This document shows, one piece after another, positions 33,464 through 42,091 of a DNA stretch of 64,000 nt; position 1 is the stretch's first letter, and every line of letters starts with the position of its first letter. Origin of the DNA: Mixta intestinalis (GTDB lineage: Bacteria; Pseudomonadota; Gammaproteobacteria; Enterobacterales; Enterobacteriaceae); assembly GCF_009914055.1 (NCBI RefSeq), contig NZ_CP028271.1, positions 1,240,001 through 1,304,000 on the forward strand, read 5' to 3'. The translations under genes and the position numbers were made by a program. The notes beneath the pieces are model-generated. The model worked only from the letters and a program-made list of their open reading frames with translations. It was not told where the DNA came from and ran no database searches.

Positions 33464-34044
33464 CAGAATTTCACCAGACCGGTAAAGCCCATAAACGCCA
33501 GCGCCATCAGGCCAGCGGTGATTAGGGCGATAGAAGAACCTTTAAACGGAGCCGGAACGTTTGCCAGCACCAGACGTTCACGCATACCGGCAAACAGCAC
33601 CATCACCAGCGAGAAGCCCAGCGAAGCGCTGAAGCCGTACAGCGCCGCCTGCAAAAACGTATGGTTGAGGTTAACGCTCAGCAGCGGCACCGCCAGCACC
33701 GCACAGTTGGTGGTGATCAGCGGCAGAAAGATACCCAGCAGGCGATAGAGCGCCGGGCTGGTTTTACGCACCACCATTTCGGTGAACTGCACGGTTACGG
33801 CAATTACCAGGATATAGGCGAGCGTACGCAGATAAACCAGATCCAGCGGCACCAGAATCAGGTGATTCACCAGCCAGGCGCAGATTGAGGCCAGCGTAAT
33901 AACGAAGGTTGTCGCCAGACCCATGCCGATAGCGGTTTCCAGCTTTTTGGAAACGCCCATAAAGGGGCAAAGGCCCAGAAACTTCACCAGAACGAAGTTA
34001 TTCACCAGCACGGTGCCAATAAAGAGAAGCAGGTAATCGGTCAT
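33463..34044 (-). CDS. rsxA: electron transport complex subunit RsxA
   Basis: The 193-residue membrane protein has six helices and is homologous to RnfA/NqrE. It starts MTDYLLLFIGTVLVNNFVLVKFLGLCPFMGVS, nearly as in E. coli. It is the first gene of the rsxABCDGE-nth operon, with the promoter in the 124-bp gap before ydgK. Confidence 0.97.
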   Translation of the reverse strand: MTDYLLLFIGTVLVNNFVLVKFLGLCPFMGVSKKLETAIGMGLATTFVITLASICAWLVNHLILVPLDLVYLRTLAYILVIAVTVQFTEMVVRKTSPALYRLLGIFLPLITTNCAVLAVPLLSVNLNHTFLQAALYGFSASLGFSLVMVLFAGMRERLVLANVPAPFKGSSIALITAGLMALAFMGFTGLVKF

Positions 34045-34168
34045 GGTCTCGTCCGGGATTACAAAAGGTGCTTATTATCAGCCATTCCCCGTGCTATCAC
34101 AACGTTACGTGAGCGCCGGAAAACGCCAAAAGCACTCATGATTAAATTGATGTTGAATTTCGCGCCGT

Positions 34169-34609
34169 TCAGGGCGCGATAAAGGTGGCCTTAACCCGCT
34201 GCGAACGGCGGAAATAGGGGGCGAGTGCGGCGGCAGCCAGCAGCGATATCAGCAGAGAGCGCACCGCTGCGCCGTCGGCGACCGGCGAAAAGGCAAAGGT
34301 TTTCAACGCCAGCGCCAGCGTCAGCAGCAGCCAGATAATATAGTGGCGCGGCAGACGGCGTGAGCGCTGGCAGAATATCCAGGCTATCCAGGCGCTGTAG
34401 AGTGTTACCAGCAGCGAGGTAGCCAGCGATAATCCCCACTGCATCAACAGCGGCTGGCTCTGACTGAGCAGATCCCGCCACGTAGGATTAAGCAGCGCGC
34501 CAATATACATCGTTACCGCCAGCACGCTGGTCAGCAGGGTTAAAATCAGCCAGGCAAGCGGCAACAGCAGCCAGCCGCCGAGGCGTGGCGCGGAAGATGG
34601 TGAAGGCAT
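34169..34609 (-). CDS. ydgK: DUF2569 membrane protein YdgK
   Basis: The 146-residue protein has four hydrophobic helices (GGWLLLPLAWLILTLLTSVLAV .. LLISLLAAAALAPYF) in the DUF2569 pattern, and the Pro/Gly-rich GGWL start of the family. The start at 34609 has AAGGA 6 nt before it. It sits between cnu and rsxA as in E. coli. Function unknown. Confidence 0.88.
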   Translation of the reverse strand: MPSPSSAPRLGGWLLLPLAWLILTLLTSVLAVTMYIGALLNPTWRDLLSQSQPLLMQWGLSLATSLLVTLYSAWIAWIFCQRSRRLPRHYIIWLLLTLALALKTFAFSPVADGAAVRSLLISLLAAAALAPYFRRSQRVKATFIAP

Positions 34610-34726
34610 AGCGATTCCTTGTACGACAAAAAACGGCGGCGTGCAGCAGGGAAACCGTCCGGCAAGCCACACCGACAGGGATGATCCTGCATTATACGAA
34701 AAAGCGGGGAAAGGAAACAGACAGGA

Positions 34727-34942
34727 TTAGACCACGTAACGCCACACTGATTTTGGCACTTCGCCTAAATTAAACAGCCTGCCGCCGGAAACCAGCTCGG
34801 CGCGGCGATGATCGGCGGCGCGATACATATTCATTAATTCCTGGTCATCAGTCAGAGAATAATTGAGATGATCAAATAATTTCTCCAGACTTTCTGAGGT
34901 ATTTACTTTACGAAATTTCAACAGATAATCTTGCGCTGTCAT
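34727..34942 (-). CDS. cnu: OriC-binding nucleoid-associated protein Cnu (YdgT)
   Basis: At 71 residues it has the E. coli length. This Hha/YmoA-family protein binds H-NS and StpA and modulates silencing of acquired genes; in E. coli it also binds oriC. The sequence MTAQDYLLKFRKVNTSESLEKLFDHLNYSLTDDQ is nearly the E. coli one. The start at 34942 is supported by a promoter whose -10 lies 37 nt upstream. Longer in-frame starts would precede the promoter. Confidence 0.96.
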   Translation of the reverse strand: MTAQDYLLKFRKVNTSESLEKLFDHLNYSLTDDQELMNMYRAADHRRAELVSGGRLFNLGEVPKSVWRYVV

Positions 34943-34978
34943 AATAACCATAGTAATAGGAAGAAGATTTAGCGCCCC

Positions 34979-35006
34979 AGTATAGATAGGCCGCGCCATC
35001 TGTCCA
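34979..35006 (-). promoter_or_regulatory. cnu promoter
   Basis: On the minus strand, -35 TGGACA (35001-35006), a 16-bp spacer and -10 TATACT (34979-34984). Confidence 0.7.
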
Positions 35007-35306
35007 GATCCCGTCAGATAAAAAATAATAAAATTCAGAAAATAGCGCCGCCTGCGGTTAATAAAATAGAGCGTTATTCTATTTTGTAACTTTTCTTCCG
35101 GTTATCACTATTCGTCCGCGCAAAATTTCCCGAAAAGAAACAGGTTTTTTTCAGGATTTTTCTGGTCAGAATTTTATAGCTGTCGCAGCAGCGTGGACGC
35201 AAAAGTGACAGCATCACCGTCACACGCGGGTAAACAGAATGTTTTTTTATCTGTTGCGGATCAAGCTTTCCTTAACGATCGGTAAAAAATGCCGGTACGA
35301 CAGGCG

Positions 35307-35322
35307 TGTGCGAGCCATCACA
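35307..35322. promoter_or_regulatory. CRP-like site upstream of ytfQ
   Basis: TGTGCGAGCCATCACA matches the CRP core TGTGA-N6-TCACA in 9 of 10 positions. If transcription starts near 35385 it lies around -70, a usual class I position. Confidence 0.6.
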
Positions 35323-35383
35323 AAATAGCAATTTGTTCGTCGCCTCCTTTTACCGCACAGCATGACCAAAGTTTACACGGCTC

Positions 35384-35397
35384 TGTAATCGCTACCA
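35384..35397. promoter_or_regulatory. GalR/LacI-type operator upstream of ytfQ
   Basis: TGTAATCGCTACCA is an imperfect palindrome of the GalR type (E. coli galO: TGGTAGCGGTTACA). Its reverse complement differs in only two bases from the operator at 45600-45613 before araF. Confidence 0.55.
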
Positions 35398-35627
35398 ATG
35401 TGTCGCGGCGCTAACCATTTCTCTTTATTACACTTATTTAACAGTTATGAAGAAAGGATACAGGCGTTTTTTCCATATCCGCCTCGGCTGGCAGCGCCAC
35501 CGAAAAGAGGTAACTCATTTAATTAATTGAATTTTGTGAAGTAAGTCGAAAACTGTCGTAGCTGAATCCGCCAGGCTGTAAACGCGTTGTTACCTGAATA
35601 ATAAATTCTCACCAGAGGAAAAAGATT

Positions 35628-36584
35628 ATGTGGAAGCGTTTACTTCTGTCCACGGTGGTCAGCGCCGTGCTCGCCGTTCCTGCGCTGGCGGCCGACATGA
35701 CCGTTGGCTTTTCGCAGGTTGGCTCAGAATCGGGCTGGCGTGCGGCGGAAACCAGCGTAGCGAAAAGTGAAGCGGCAAAACGCGGTATTACACTGAAAAT
35801 TGCCGATGGTCAGCAGAAACAGGAAAACCAGATAAAAGCGGTACGCTCATTTATCGCTCAGGGCGTTGACGCCATTTTTATCGCACCGGTGGTACAGACC
35901 GGCTGGGAGCCAGTGCTGGAAGAAGCGAAAGACGCAGGCATTCCGGTATTCCTGCTCGATCGCGCTATTGTGGTCAAAGATAACTCGCTTTATATGTCGG
36001 TCATTACCGCAGATAACGTGCTGGAAGGGCGTTTAATCGGTGACTGGCTGGTAAAACAGATGAATGGCAAGCCCTGTAATGTGGTGGAACTACAGGGGAC
36101 GGTGGGAGCCAGCGTGGCTATCGACCGTAAAAAAGGATTTGCCGAGGCGATTGCGCATGCTCCCAATATCAAAGTGATCCGCTCGCAGTCGGGCGACTTT
36201 ACTCGTAGTAAAGGGAAAGAGGTCATGGAGAGCTTTATTAAAGCGGAGAATAACGGAAAAAATATCTGCATGGTTTATGCCCACAATGATGATATGGCTA
36301 TCGGTGCTATTCAGGCGATTAAAGAAGCAGGATTAAAACCAGGCAAAGATATTTTGACTGGCTCTATTGATGGTGTGCCCGATATCTATAAAGCGATGCT
36401 GGCGGGTGAGGCGAATGCTAACGTTGAGCTGACGCCAAATATGGCTGGCCCGGCATTTGATGCGCTGGAGAAATTTAAGCAAAACGGTACTGTGCCGCCA
36501 AAAGTGATTAAAACCAAAACCACACTCTGGTTACCGGCTGATGCGCAAAGCGAGCTTGATAAGAAGAAAAACATGGGCTACTGA
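35628..36584 (+). CDS. ytfQ: galactofuranose ABC transporter, periplasmic binding protein YtfQ
   Basis: The 318-residue protein has a signal peptide (cleavage after LAA-, about residue 22) and a type I periplasmic-binding fold (RbsB family). It is nearly the same as E. coli YtfQ as I recall it: VGFSQVGSESGWRAAET, ADGQQKQENQIKAVRSF, VVELQGTVGASVAIDRKKGF, YAHNDDMAIGAIQAIK, KKKNMGY. YtfQ binds the furanose form of galactose. It is followed by an ATPase and two permeases. The ribosome-binding site AGAGGA is well placed. The symbol gafA has been used for homologues. Confidence 0.95.
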   Translation: MWKRLLLSTVVSAVLAVPALAADMTVGFSQVGSESGWRAAETSVAKSEAAKRGITLKIADGQQKQENQIKAVRSFIAQGVDAIFIAPVVQTGWEPVLEEAKDAGIPVFLLDRAIVVKDNSLYMSVITADNVLEGRLIGDWLVKQMNGKPCNVVELQGTVGASVAIDRKKGFAEAIAHAPNIKVIRSQSGDFTRSKGKEVMESFIKAENNGKNICMVYAHNDDMAIGAIQAIKEAGLKPGKDILTGSIDGVPDIYKAMLAGEANANVELTPNMAGPAFDALEKFKQNGTVPPKVIKTKTTLWLPADAQSELDKKKNMGY

Positions 36585-36667
36585 GCCAGCTAACGTCTGA
36601 TTCCTGTCGGGCAGAGACGACTTCACGTTCTCTGTTCCGACATGGCCGTTAATCACCGAGGCATAAT

Positions 36668-38185
36668 ATGTCCCTGCATAGCGATCGGCTGCTGGATATA
36701 CGCGGCGTCAGTAAATTCTTTCCCGGCGTTAAGGCGCTGGATAATGTCTCTTTCAGCCTGCAGCGCGGTGAAATTATGGCGCTGCTGGGAGAAAACGGTG
36801 CGGGCAAATCGACGCTGATTAAGGTTTTAACCGGCGTCTATACGCGTGATGCCGGGGAAATCTGGCTAAACGGTCAGATGATTAACCCGCGCAACACCGC
36901 GCAGGCGCAGCAGGCCGGTATCGGCACCGTTTATCAGGAAGTCAACCTGCTGCCTAATATGTCGGTGGCGGATAATCTGTTTATCGGTCGCGAGCCGCGC
37001 CGCTTCGGTATGGTGGATCGCAAAGCGATGGCGCGGCAGGCGCGTGCGTTGCTTCATCGCTACGGTTTTGTCCTGGATGTCACGCGTCCGCTCGGTCACT
37101 ATTCGGTAGCGATGCAGCAGATTATCGCCATCTGTCGCGCGGTGGATCTCTCCGCGCAGGTATTGATTCTGGATGAACCGACCGCCAGCCTCGACGCCAG
37201 TGAAGTTGAGATGCTGTTTACGCTGATGAAACAGCTGCGCGCTAAAGGCATGAGCCTGATTTTCGTTACCCACTTTCTCGATCAGGTCTACCGCGTTTGC
37301 GATCGCATTACCATCCTGCGCAACGGGCAATATATCGCCACCCACGAGGCGCATACGCTGCCGCAGCTGGAGCTGATTAAGCTGATGCTGGGGCGCGAAC
37401 TGATGGCGACCGCTCTCCAGCGCGCGGGCAGAACGCTGAAAAGCGACCGACCGGTGGTGGAATTTAATGACTACAGCAAAAAGGGCACCATTGCGCCATT
37501 CAGCCTGCATGTACGTCCCGGTGAAGCGGTGGGTCTGGCGGGACTGTTAGGATCCGGGCGCACCGAAACGGCGGAGGTACTGTTTGGTGTCCGGCGCGCC
37601 GACAGCGGTACGGCGAAAGTGCGCGGTAGAAAATACACAATCCGCACACCGGCGCAGGCTTCCCGTCTCGGCATGGGCTTTTGTCCGGAAGATCGTAAAA
37701 CGGACGGTATCATTGGTGCCGCTTCGGTGCGGGAAAATATTATTCTCGCGCTACAGGCGCAGCGTGGCTGGCTGCGTCCTGTTAGCCGCCGCGAGCAGAC
37801 GGAGATTGCCCAACGCTTTATTCGCCAGCTCGGTATCCGCACGCCCCATGCCGAGCAGCCGATAGAGCTGCTTTCCGGTGGCAACCAGCAAAAAGTATTG
37901 CTGTCGCGCTGGCTGGTTACTCGCCCACAGTTTCTCATCCTTGATGAGCCAACGCGCGGTATCGACGTTGGTGCCCATGCGGAAATCATTCGTCTGATTG
38001 AGTCGCTCTGCGCCGATGGCCTGGCACTGCTGGTGATTTCTTCAGAGCTGGAAGAGCTGGTGGGCTATGCCGATCGGGTCATAATCCTGCGTGACAGGGA
38101 GCAGGTAGCGGAGATCCCGCTGGAAGAATTGTCGGTGGCCGCCATTGTTAGCGCCATTGCTCAGGGGAGTGCGCAACATGCCTGA
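36668..38185 (+). CDS. ytfR: galactofuranose ABC transporter, ATP-binding protein YtfR
   Basis: The 505-residue protein has two tandem ABC domains, as in sugar importers (RbsA/AraG type). The first domain has Walker A GENGAGKST (about residue 41) and Walker B LILDEPTASLDASE, but its signature reads YSVAMQQI. The second has a degenerate Walker A (GLLGSGRTETAEVLFG), a full signature LSGGNQQK and Walker B LILDEPTRGIDVG. Its stop overlaps the ytfT start (ATGCCTGA). Confidence 0.93.
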   Translation: MSLHSDRLLDIRGVSKFFPGVKALDNVSFSLQRGEIMALLGENGAGKSTLIKVLTGVYTRDAGEIWLNGQMINPRNTAQAQQAGIGTVYQEVNLLPNMSVADNLFIGREPRRFGMVDRKAMARQARALLHRYGFVLDVTRPLGHYSVAMQQIIAICRAVDLSAQVLILDEPTASLDASEVEMLFTLMKQLRAKGMSLIFVTHFLDQVYRVCDRITILRNGQYIATHEAHTLPQLELIKLMLGRELMATALQRAGRTLKSDRPVVEFNDYSKKGTIAPFSLHVRPGEAVGLAGLLGSGRTETAEVLFGVRRADSGTAKVRGRKYTIRTPAQASRLGMGFCPEDRKTDGIIGAASVRENIILALQAQRGWLRPVSRREQTEIAQRFIRQLGIRTPHAEQPIELLSGGNQQKVLLSRWLVTRPQFLILDEPTRGIDVGAHAEIIRLIESLCADGLALLVISSELEELVGYADRVIILRDREQVAEIPLEELSVAAIVSAIAQGSAQHA

Positions 38186-39197
38186 AAGTCAGGTCTTACC
38201 GGAGAAGCCGCCCATGCAGAGACGTAAACTGCCGCCTGGAATGCCTCAGCTGGCGGCGCTGATTCTGGTGCTGCTAATCGACAGCCTGGTGGCGCATAAC
38301 TTTTTTGCGCTGCATTTGCAGGATGGACGGCTGTTTGGCAGCCCGATCGATATTCTTAACCGCGCCGTACCGGTGGCGCTGCTGGCGATCGGTATGACGC
38401 TGGTTATCGCTACCGGCGGTATCGATCTCTCCGTCGGGGCAATCATGGCGATTGCAGGCGCGACGGCAGCAACCTTAACGGTGGCTGGTCACAGCCTGCC
38501 GATGGTTATCCTGATTACGCTGGCGAGCGGCCTGCTGTGCGGATTGTGGAACGGAATTCTGGTTGCGCTGCTGAAGATCCAGCCTTTTGTCGCCACGCTG
38601 ATCCTGATGGTGGCGGGGCGCGGTATCGCCCAGTTGATTACCCAGGGGCAGATTGTCACTTTTAACAGTGATGCGCTGGGCTGGACAGGCAGCGGATCCC
38701 TGGCGTTGTTGCCGGTGCCGGTATGGATTGCCGCAGCGATGGCGCTGCTGGTCTGGCTGCTGACGCGTAAAACCGCGCTGGGTCTGTTTATCGAGGCGGT
38801 GGGAATTAACCTGCGTGCTGCCCGCAACGCCGGTGTTAACGGCTGGCTGGTGGTGATGTCAAGCTATCTGATTAGCGGGCTCTGCGCGGCGGTAGCTGGC
38901 TTGATCGTCGCGGCGGATATCCGTGGTGCCGATGCCAATAACGCCGGGCTGTGGCTGGAGCTGGACGCCATTCTGGCGGTGGTGATCGGTGGCGCATCGC
39001 TGATGGGCGGGCGCTTTAACCTCTGGCTGTCGCTGCTTGGCGCGCTGATTATTCAGGCGATGAATACCGGTATTCTGCTGTCGGGCTTCCCGCCGGAGCT
39101 GAACCAGGTGGTAAAAGCGGTGGTGGTTATGGTGGTGCTGCTGTTGCAGTCGCCGCGTTTTTTGCAGTTGCTGAAGCGGGGAGGCCGCCATGCTTAA
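38178..39197 (+). CDS. ytfT: galactofuranose ABC transporter, permease YtfT
   Basis: The 339-residue inner-membrane permease is of the BPD_transp_2 family (RbsC-like), with 8-10 helices. The typical motif ATGGIDLSVGAIMAIAGA is near residue 80 and the C-terminal EAA-like GGASLMGGRFNLWLSLLGAL near 265. The start at 38178 overlaps the ytfR end. It overlaps yjfF by 8 nt. Confidence 0.92.
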   Translation: MPESQVLPEKPPMQRRKLPPGMPQLAALILVLLIDSLVAHNFFALHLQDGRLFGSPIDILNRAVPVALLAIGMTLVIATGGIDLSVGAIMAIAGATAATLTVAGHSLPMVILITLASGLLCGLWNGILVALLKIQPFVATLILMVAGRGIAQLITQGQIVTFNSDALGWTGSGSLALLPVPVWIAAAMALLVWLLTRKTALGLFIEAVGINLRAARNAGVNGWLVVMSSYLISGLCAAVAGLIVAADIRGADANNAGLWLELDAILAVVIGGASLMGGRFNLWLSLLGALIIQAMNTGILLSGFPPELNQVVKAVVVMVVLLLQSPRFLQLLKRGGRHA

Positions 39198-40179
39198 ACG
39201 TCATTTGCCTTTGGCTATTACGCTGCTGGTGTTCGTGGCGGGCTATCTTTTCTGTCTGTCGCAGTTTCCCGGCTTTGCTTCGACACGCGTGATCGGCAAT
39301 ATCCTCACCGATAACGCCTTTCTCGGTATTATCGCTGTCGGTATGACCTTTGTCATTCTCTCCGGCGGTATCGATCTTTCCGTCGGCGCGGTAATCGCCT
39401 TTACCGGCGTCTTTCTGGCCAGAGCGATTGGCGATCTTCATCTTTCTCCCTGGCTGGCGTTTGCCATTATCCTGCTGGCGGGCGCTATCTTCGGCGCGCT
39501 GATGGGTTGGCTGATCGATGCGCTGAAAATCCCGGCCTTTATTATTACTCTGGCGGGTATGTTCTTCCTGCGCGGCTGTAGCTATCTGATTGCGGAAAGC
39601 TCGATACCTGTTGATCATCCCCTTTACGGTACACTTTCCGGAATGGCGTGGAAGATGCCGGGTGGTGGGCGGCTCAGCCTGATGGCGTTGATTATGCTGG
39701 TGGTGGTAGGGCTGGGTATCCTGCTGGCGCATCGCACCCGCTTTGGTAACCAGGTGTATGCCATTGGCGGCAACAGCCATTCGGCGCAGCTGATGGGCGT
39801 CTCAACGCGTGCCACCACGGTGAAGATTTATATGCTCTCTACCTTTCTGGCAACGCTGGCGGGCATTGTTTTCTCTTTATATACCTCGGCGGGTTACGCG
39901 CTGGCAGGGCTGGGCGTGGAGCTGGATGCTATTGCCTCGGTGGTGATTGGCGGCACGCTGCTTTCCGGCGGCGTGGGAACGGTGCTCGGTACGCTGTTCG
40001 GCGTGCTGATTCAGGGGCTGATCCAGACCTGGATTAACTTTGACGGCACGCTTAGCTCCTGGTGGACAAAGATCGCTATCGGCATCCTGCTGTTCGCTTT
40101 TATCTCGCTGCAACGGCTGCTAACGGTGATGTGGGATCGCCAGCAGAATGCGCCGGTAAAGCGGATAACGCCGCAGTAG
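39190..40179 (+). CDS. yjfF: galactofuranose ABC transporter, permease YjfF
   Basis: The 329-residue second permease is homologous to YtfT. SGGIDLSVGAVIAFTGVFLA is near residue 55, GGNSHSAQLMGVSTRATTVKIYMLS near 195 and VIGGTLLSGGVGTVLGTLFGVLIQ near 255. E. coli uses the same four-gene order ytfQ-ytfR-ytfT-yjfF, so the system is complete. Confidence 0.93.
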   Translation: MLKRHLPLAITLLVFVAGYLFCLSQFPGFASTRVIGNILTDNAFLGIIAVGMTFVILSGGIDLSVGAVIAFTGVFLARAIGDLHLSPWLAFAIILLAGAIFGALMGWLIDALKIPAFIITLAGMFFLRGCSYLIAESSIPVDHPLYGTLSGMAWKMPGGGRLSLMALIMLVVVGLGILLAHRTRFGNQVYAIGGNSHSAQLMGVSTRATTVKIYMLSTFLATLAGIVFSLYTSAGYALAGLGVELDAIASVVIGGTLLSGGVGTVLGTLFGVLIQGLIQTWINFDGTLSSWWTKIAIGILLFAFISLQRLLTVMWDRQQNAPVKRITPQ

Positions 40180-40185
40180 CGCCGA

Positions 40186-40252
40186 CGCTCCGCCGGAAAC
40201 CGCTGCTGGACGACGAACGTTTAGCAGGGAAAACCGCGCGGAGCGTTTTTTT
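40186..40252 (+). terminator. ytfQRT-yjfF terminator
   Basis: CGCTCCGC (40186-40193) pairs with GCGGAGCG (40238-40245) across a long loop that can fold within itself. A run of seven T follows at once. Confidence 0.5.
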
Positions 40253-40256
40253 ATTA

Positions 40257-40279
40257 TTTTTAGTTACAACATACTATAG
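40257..40279 (-). other. replication terminator Ter site (accessory region)
   Basis: On the minus strand the 15-base core GTATGTTGTAACTAA is identical to the core at the tus gene, and the flanks (A before, AA after) fit E. coli TerB even better. The G that pairs with the Tus-captured C6 is present. By E. coli polarity it should block forks that travel toward lower coordinates. Confidence 0.85.
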
Positions 40280-40501
40280 GTTGTATCAACACCGTCAACA
40301 TTAACTCTTCTGCTCGCAAGGCCCGGCAGAAAATAAAGGGCGGCTTCGGTTTCATTTTTAATATTACCCGATACGGATTTCTATCTTATCATCCTATTAT
40401 TGCTGTCATATTTTTATGGCTGGATAAGTTAATAATAATCTTTAATCCCTTCTGACCAGGAATTATTCTGGAAAATTAAAGGCAGCGCGGTATGCTGATT
40501 T

Positions 40502-40516
40502 CTGTAATCTGTACAG
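40502..40516. promoter_or_regulatory. palindrome before the GH20 gene
   Basis: CTGTA-ATCTG-TACAG is a perfect 5-5-5 palindrome between a possible -10 (TATGCT, 40491-40496) and the start codon. It could be an operator. The regulator is unknown. Confidence 0.35.
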
Positions 40517-40547
40517 GATTATTGAAAATAAAATTAAGGAGTCAGAA

Positions 40548-42020
40548 ATGAAAAACGAAGATATGAGAAACGTGATTATCCCGTCATTGAAATCTTATGC
40601 GCAAGATGAAAGCAGTAACTTTGAATTTAAGCAGCTGCTGGGTATTTATTCTGCCTCTGTGCAAGAGTTCCCTGAGCTTGTGAATAAATTAAACCTGTTC
40701 ATTGATGAGTTTTTTGTTGCTACCGGCGTGCAGTTAACCCTGGTTGAGACGCTGCCCGCAGAAACGGAGCGATATATTCAGTTTACGGTAGCAGGAGAAG
40801 TCAGCGAGGCGCTTTATGATGAGTATACTATTGTCGTCAACGAGCAGGGTATTTCTGTTGAGGCGCCCACGGTTCAGGGTGTGTTCTATGCCACCAGAAC
40901 ATTATTACAGTTTGCTCAGCGTGGTGATGCGGTGAACTATGGTGAAATTCACGATTATTCGCAGATCAAAGAGCGAGGGTTGATGCTGGATGTCGCAAGG
41001 AAATATTTTACGCTGCCGTGGATAAAAAAAATGGTAGACCAGCTTGCTGCGATAAAAATGAATGCCCTGCAGTTACACCTGTCAGATAATCAGGGCTTCA
41101 GAATGGAAACCTCGGTTGATGAGGAAAAATATGGCGTTAATTTCGAAACCCAAAAGGTATTATCCAAAGATGATGTCGCGGAGCTGATCCGGTATGCCAG
41201 CGACCGATGTATTGCCATTATCCCCGATTTTGACAGCCCTGGACATATGGGTAATATTATCAATACGTTAAAAAAAGCCGATCCGGTAAAATACCAGGAT
41301 ATTTCTTATAAATTTGCAAGTTATGACGTTAATTTAAAAGTCACCAATCCGGTTGGTGTTCAGGTTATCAGCGATATTATTGATGAATGGATCAGCAGTT
41401 TTGACGGCTGCCCGGCTTTTCACGTTGGTGGAGATGAATATTTTTCCTCCTTACCCCTGTTGCACCAGGCCACTCATGATGAAGTCGTAACTTATCTTAA
41501 TGATCGTGCCGCGCAGGTGGTTGCCAGCGGTATGGAAGCAAGAATATGGAATGATGAAGTGTTCAGGGAAGGCGGAACTATCCAGCCGGATACCAGCACG
41601 GTAATTTGTTACTGGTCTTCTTCTATTATTCCAGCCTTTGATGGTCTTTATGCCCCGGTGACGCAGTTAATTTCTGCGGGCTATAATCTGATTAACGCTA
41701 ACCAGAATTATCTTTATTATACGCCACAGGTAAAAGAGCCTGAACCGGAAGCGATATATAACCAATGGACGCCGATGGTGTTTGCCGGTGACAGCGCTGA
41801 TTACGAGGCCCAGCAGAAGGTTGACAGCCTGCAACAGATAAAAGGTGCGATGTACTGCATTTGGTGCGATCAGGCTGAAAACATCAATGAAAATGATATT
41901 TATAATAATGCAAAATTAGCGCTGCGGACTATGGCTGAAAAAAGCTGGGGTAAGGGTTCGGAAGACTTTGACTATGAAACTTTTGTTCGTTTATCCGATG
42001 CCTGGGAACCGGTGTATTAA
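40548..42020 (+). CDS. GH20 beta-N-acetylhexosaminidase, cytoplasmic
   Basis: The 490-residue protein has an N-terminal GH20b-like alpha/beta domain (about residues 1-135) and a GH20 barrel. Seen motifs: KERGLMLDVARKYF (conserved Arg151), LHLSDNQGFRMET, PDFDSPGHMG and FHVGGDEYF with the catalytic pair Asp296-Glu297, then WNDE, YWSS and YCIWCDQ. GH20 enzymes remove terminal GlcNAc or GalNAc through substrate-assisted catalysis. There is no signal peptide, so it should act on an imported sugar. Base composition is much more AT-rich (about 40% GC in lines I counted) than in its neighbours, which points to recent acquisition. Substrate unknown; it resembles cytosolic Firmicute GH20 enzymes. Confidence 0.88.
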   Translation: MKNEDMRNVIIPSLKSYAQDESSNFEFKQLLGIYSASVQEFPELVNKLNLFIDEFFVATGVQLTLVETLPAETERYIQFTVAGEVSEALYDEYTIVVNEQGISVEAPTVQGVFYATRTLLQFAQRGDAVNYGEIHDYSQIKERGLMLDVARKYFTLPWIKKMVDQLAAIKMNALQLHLSDNQGFRMETSVDEEKYGVNFETQKVLSKDDVAELIRYASDRCIAIIPDFDSPGHMGNIINTLKKADPVKYQDISYKFASYDVNLKVTNPVGVQVISDIIDEWISSFDGCPAFHVGGDEYFSSLPLLHQATHDEVVTYLNDRAAQVVASGMEARIWNDEVFREGGTIQPDTSTVICYWSSSIIPAFDGLYAPVTQLISAGYNLINANQNYLYYTPQVKEPEPEAIYNQWTPMVFAGDSADYEAQQKVDSLQQIKGAMYCIWCDQAENINENDIYNNAKLALRTMAEKSWGKGSEDFDYETFVRLSDAWEPVY

Positions 42021-42040
42021 TCCCTGAAAAAATAAAATGA

Positions 42041-42070
42041 AAAAGGGCGCTGCGATGCGCCCTTATTTTT
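42041..42070. terminator. bidirectional terminator between the GH20 gene and araA
   Basis: GGGCGC TGCGAT GCGCCC lies between an A tract and TTATTTTT, and the two genes converge here. Confidence 0.8.
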
Positions 42071-42091
42071 ACCTGAGCGTAACCATTTCAG

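Larger units (their letters stand above)
34943..35627. other. cnu-ytfQ divergent region
   Basis: An AT-rich divergent region of 685 bp. It holds the cnu promoter, a CRP-like site, a GalR-like operator and the ytfQ leader. E. coli has blr and ydgJ between cnu and add; I find neither here. Confidence 0.6.
40180..40547. other. AT-rich spacer between yjfF and the GH20 gene
   Basis: The 368-bp stretch is clearly more AT-rich than its left side. It carries the ytf terminator, a Ter site, a palindrome at 40502-40516 and the ribosome-binding site AAGGAG of the GH20 gene. No CDS was seen. Confidence 0.6.
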
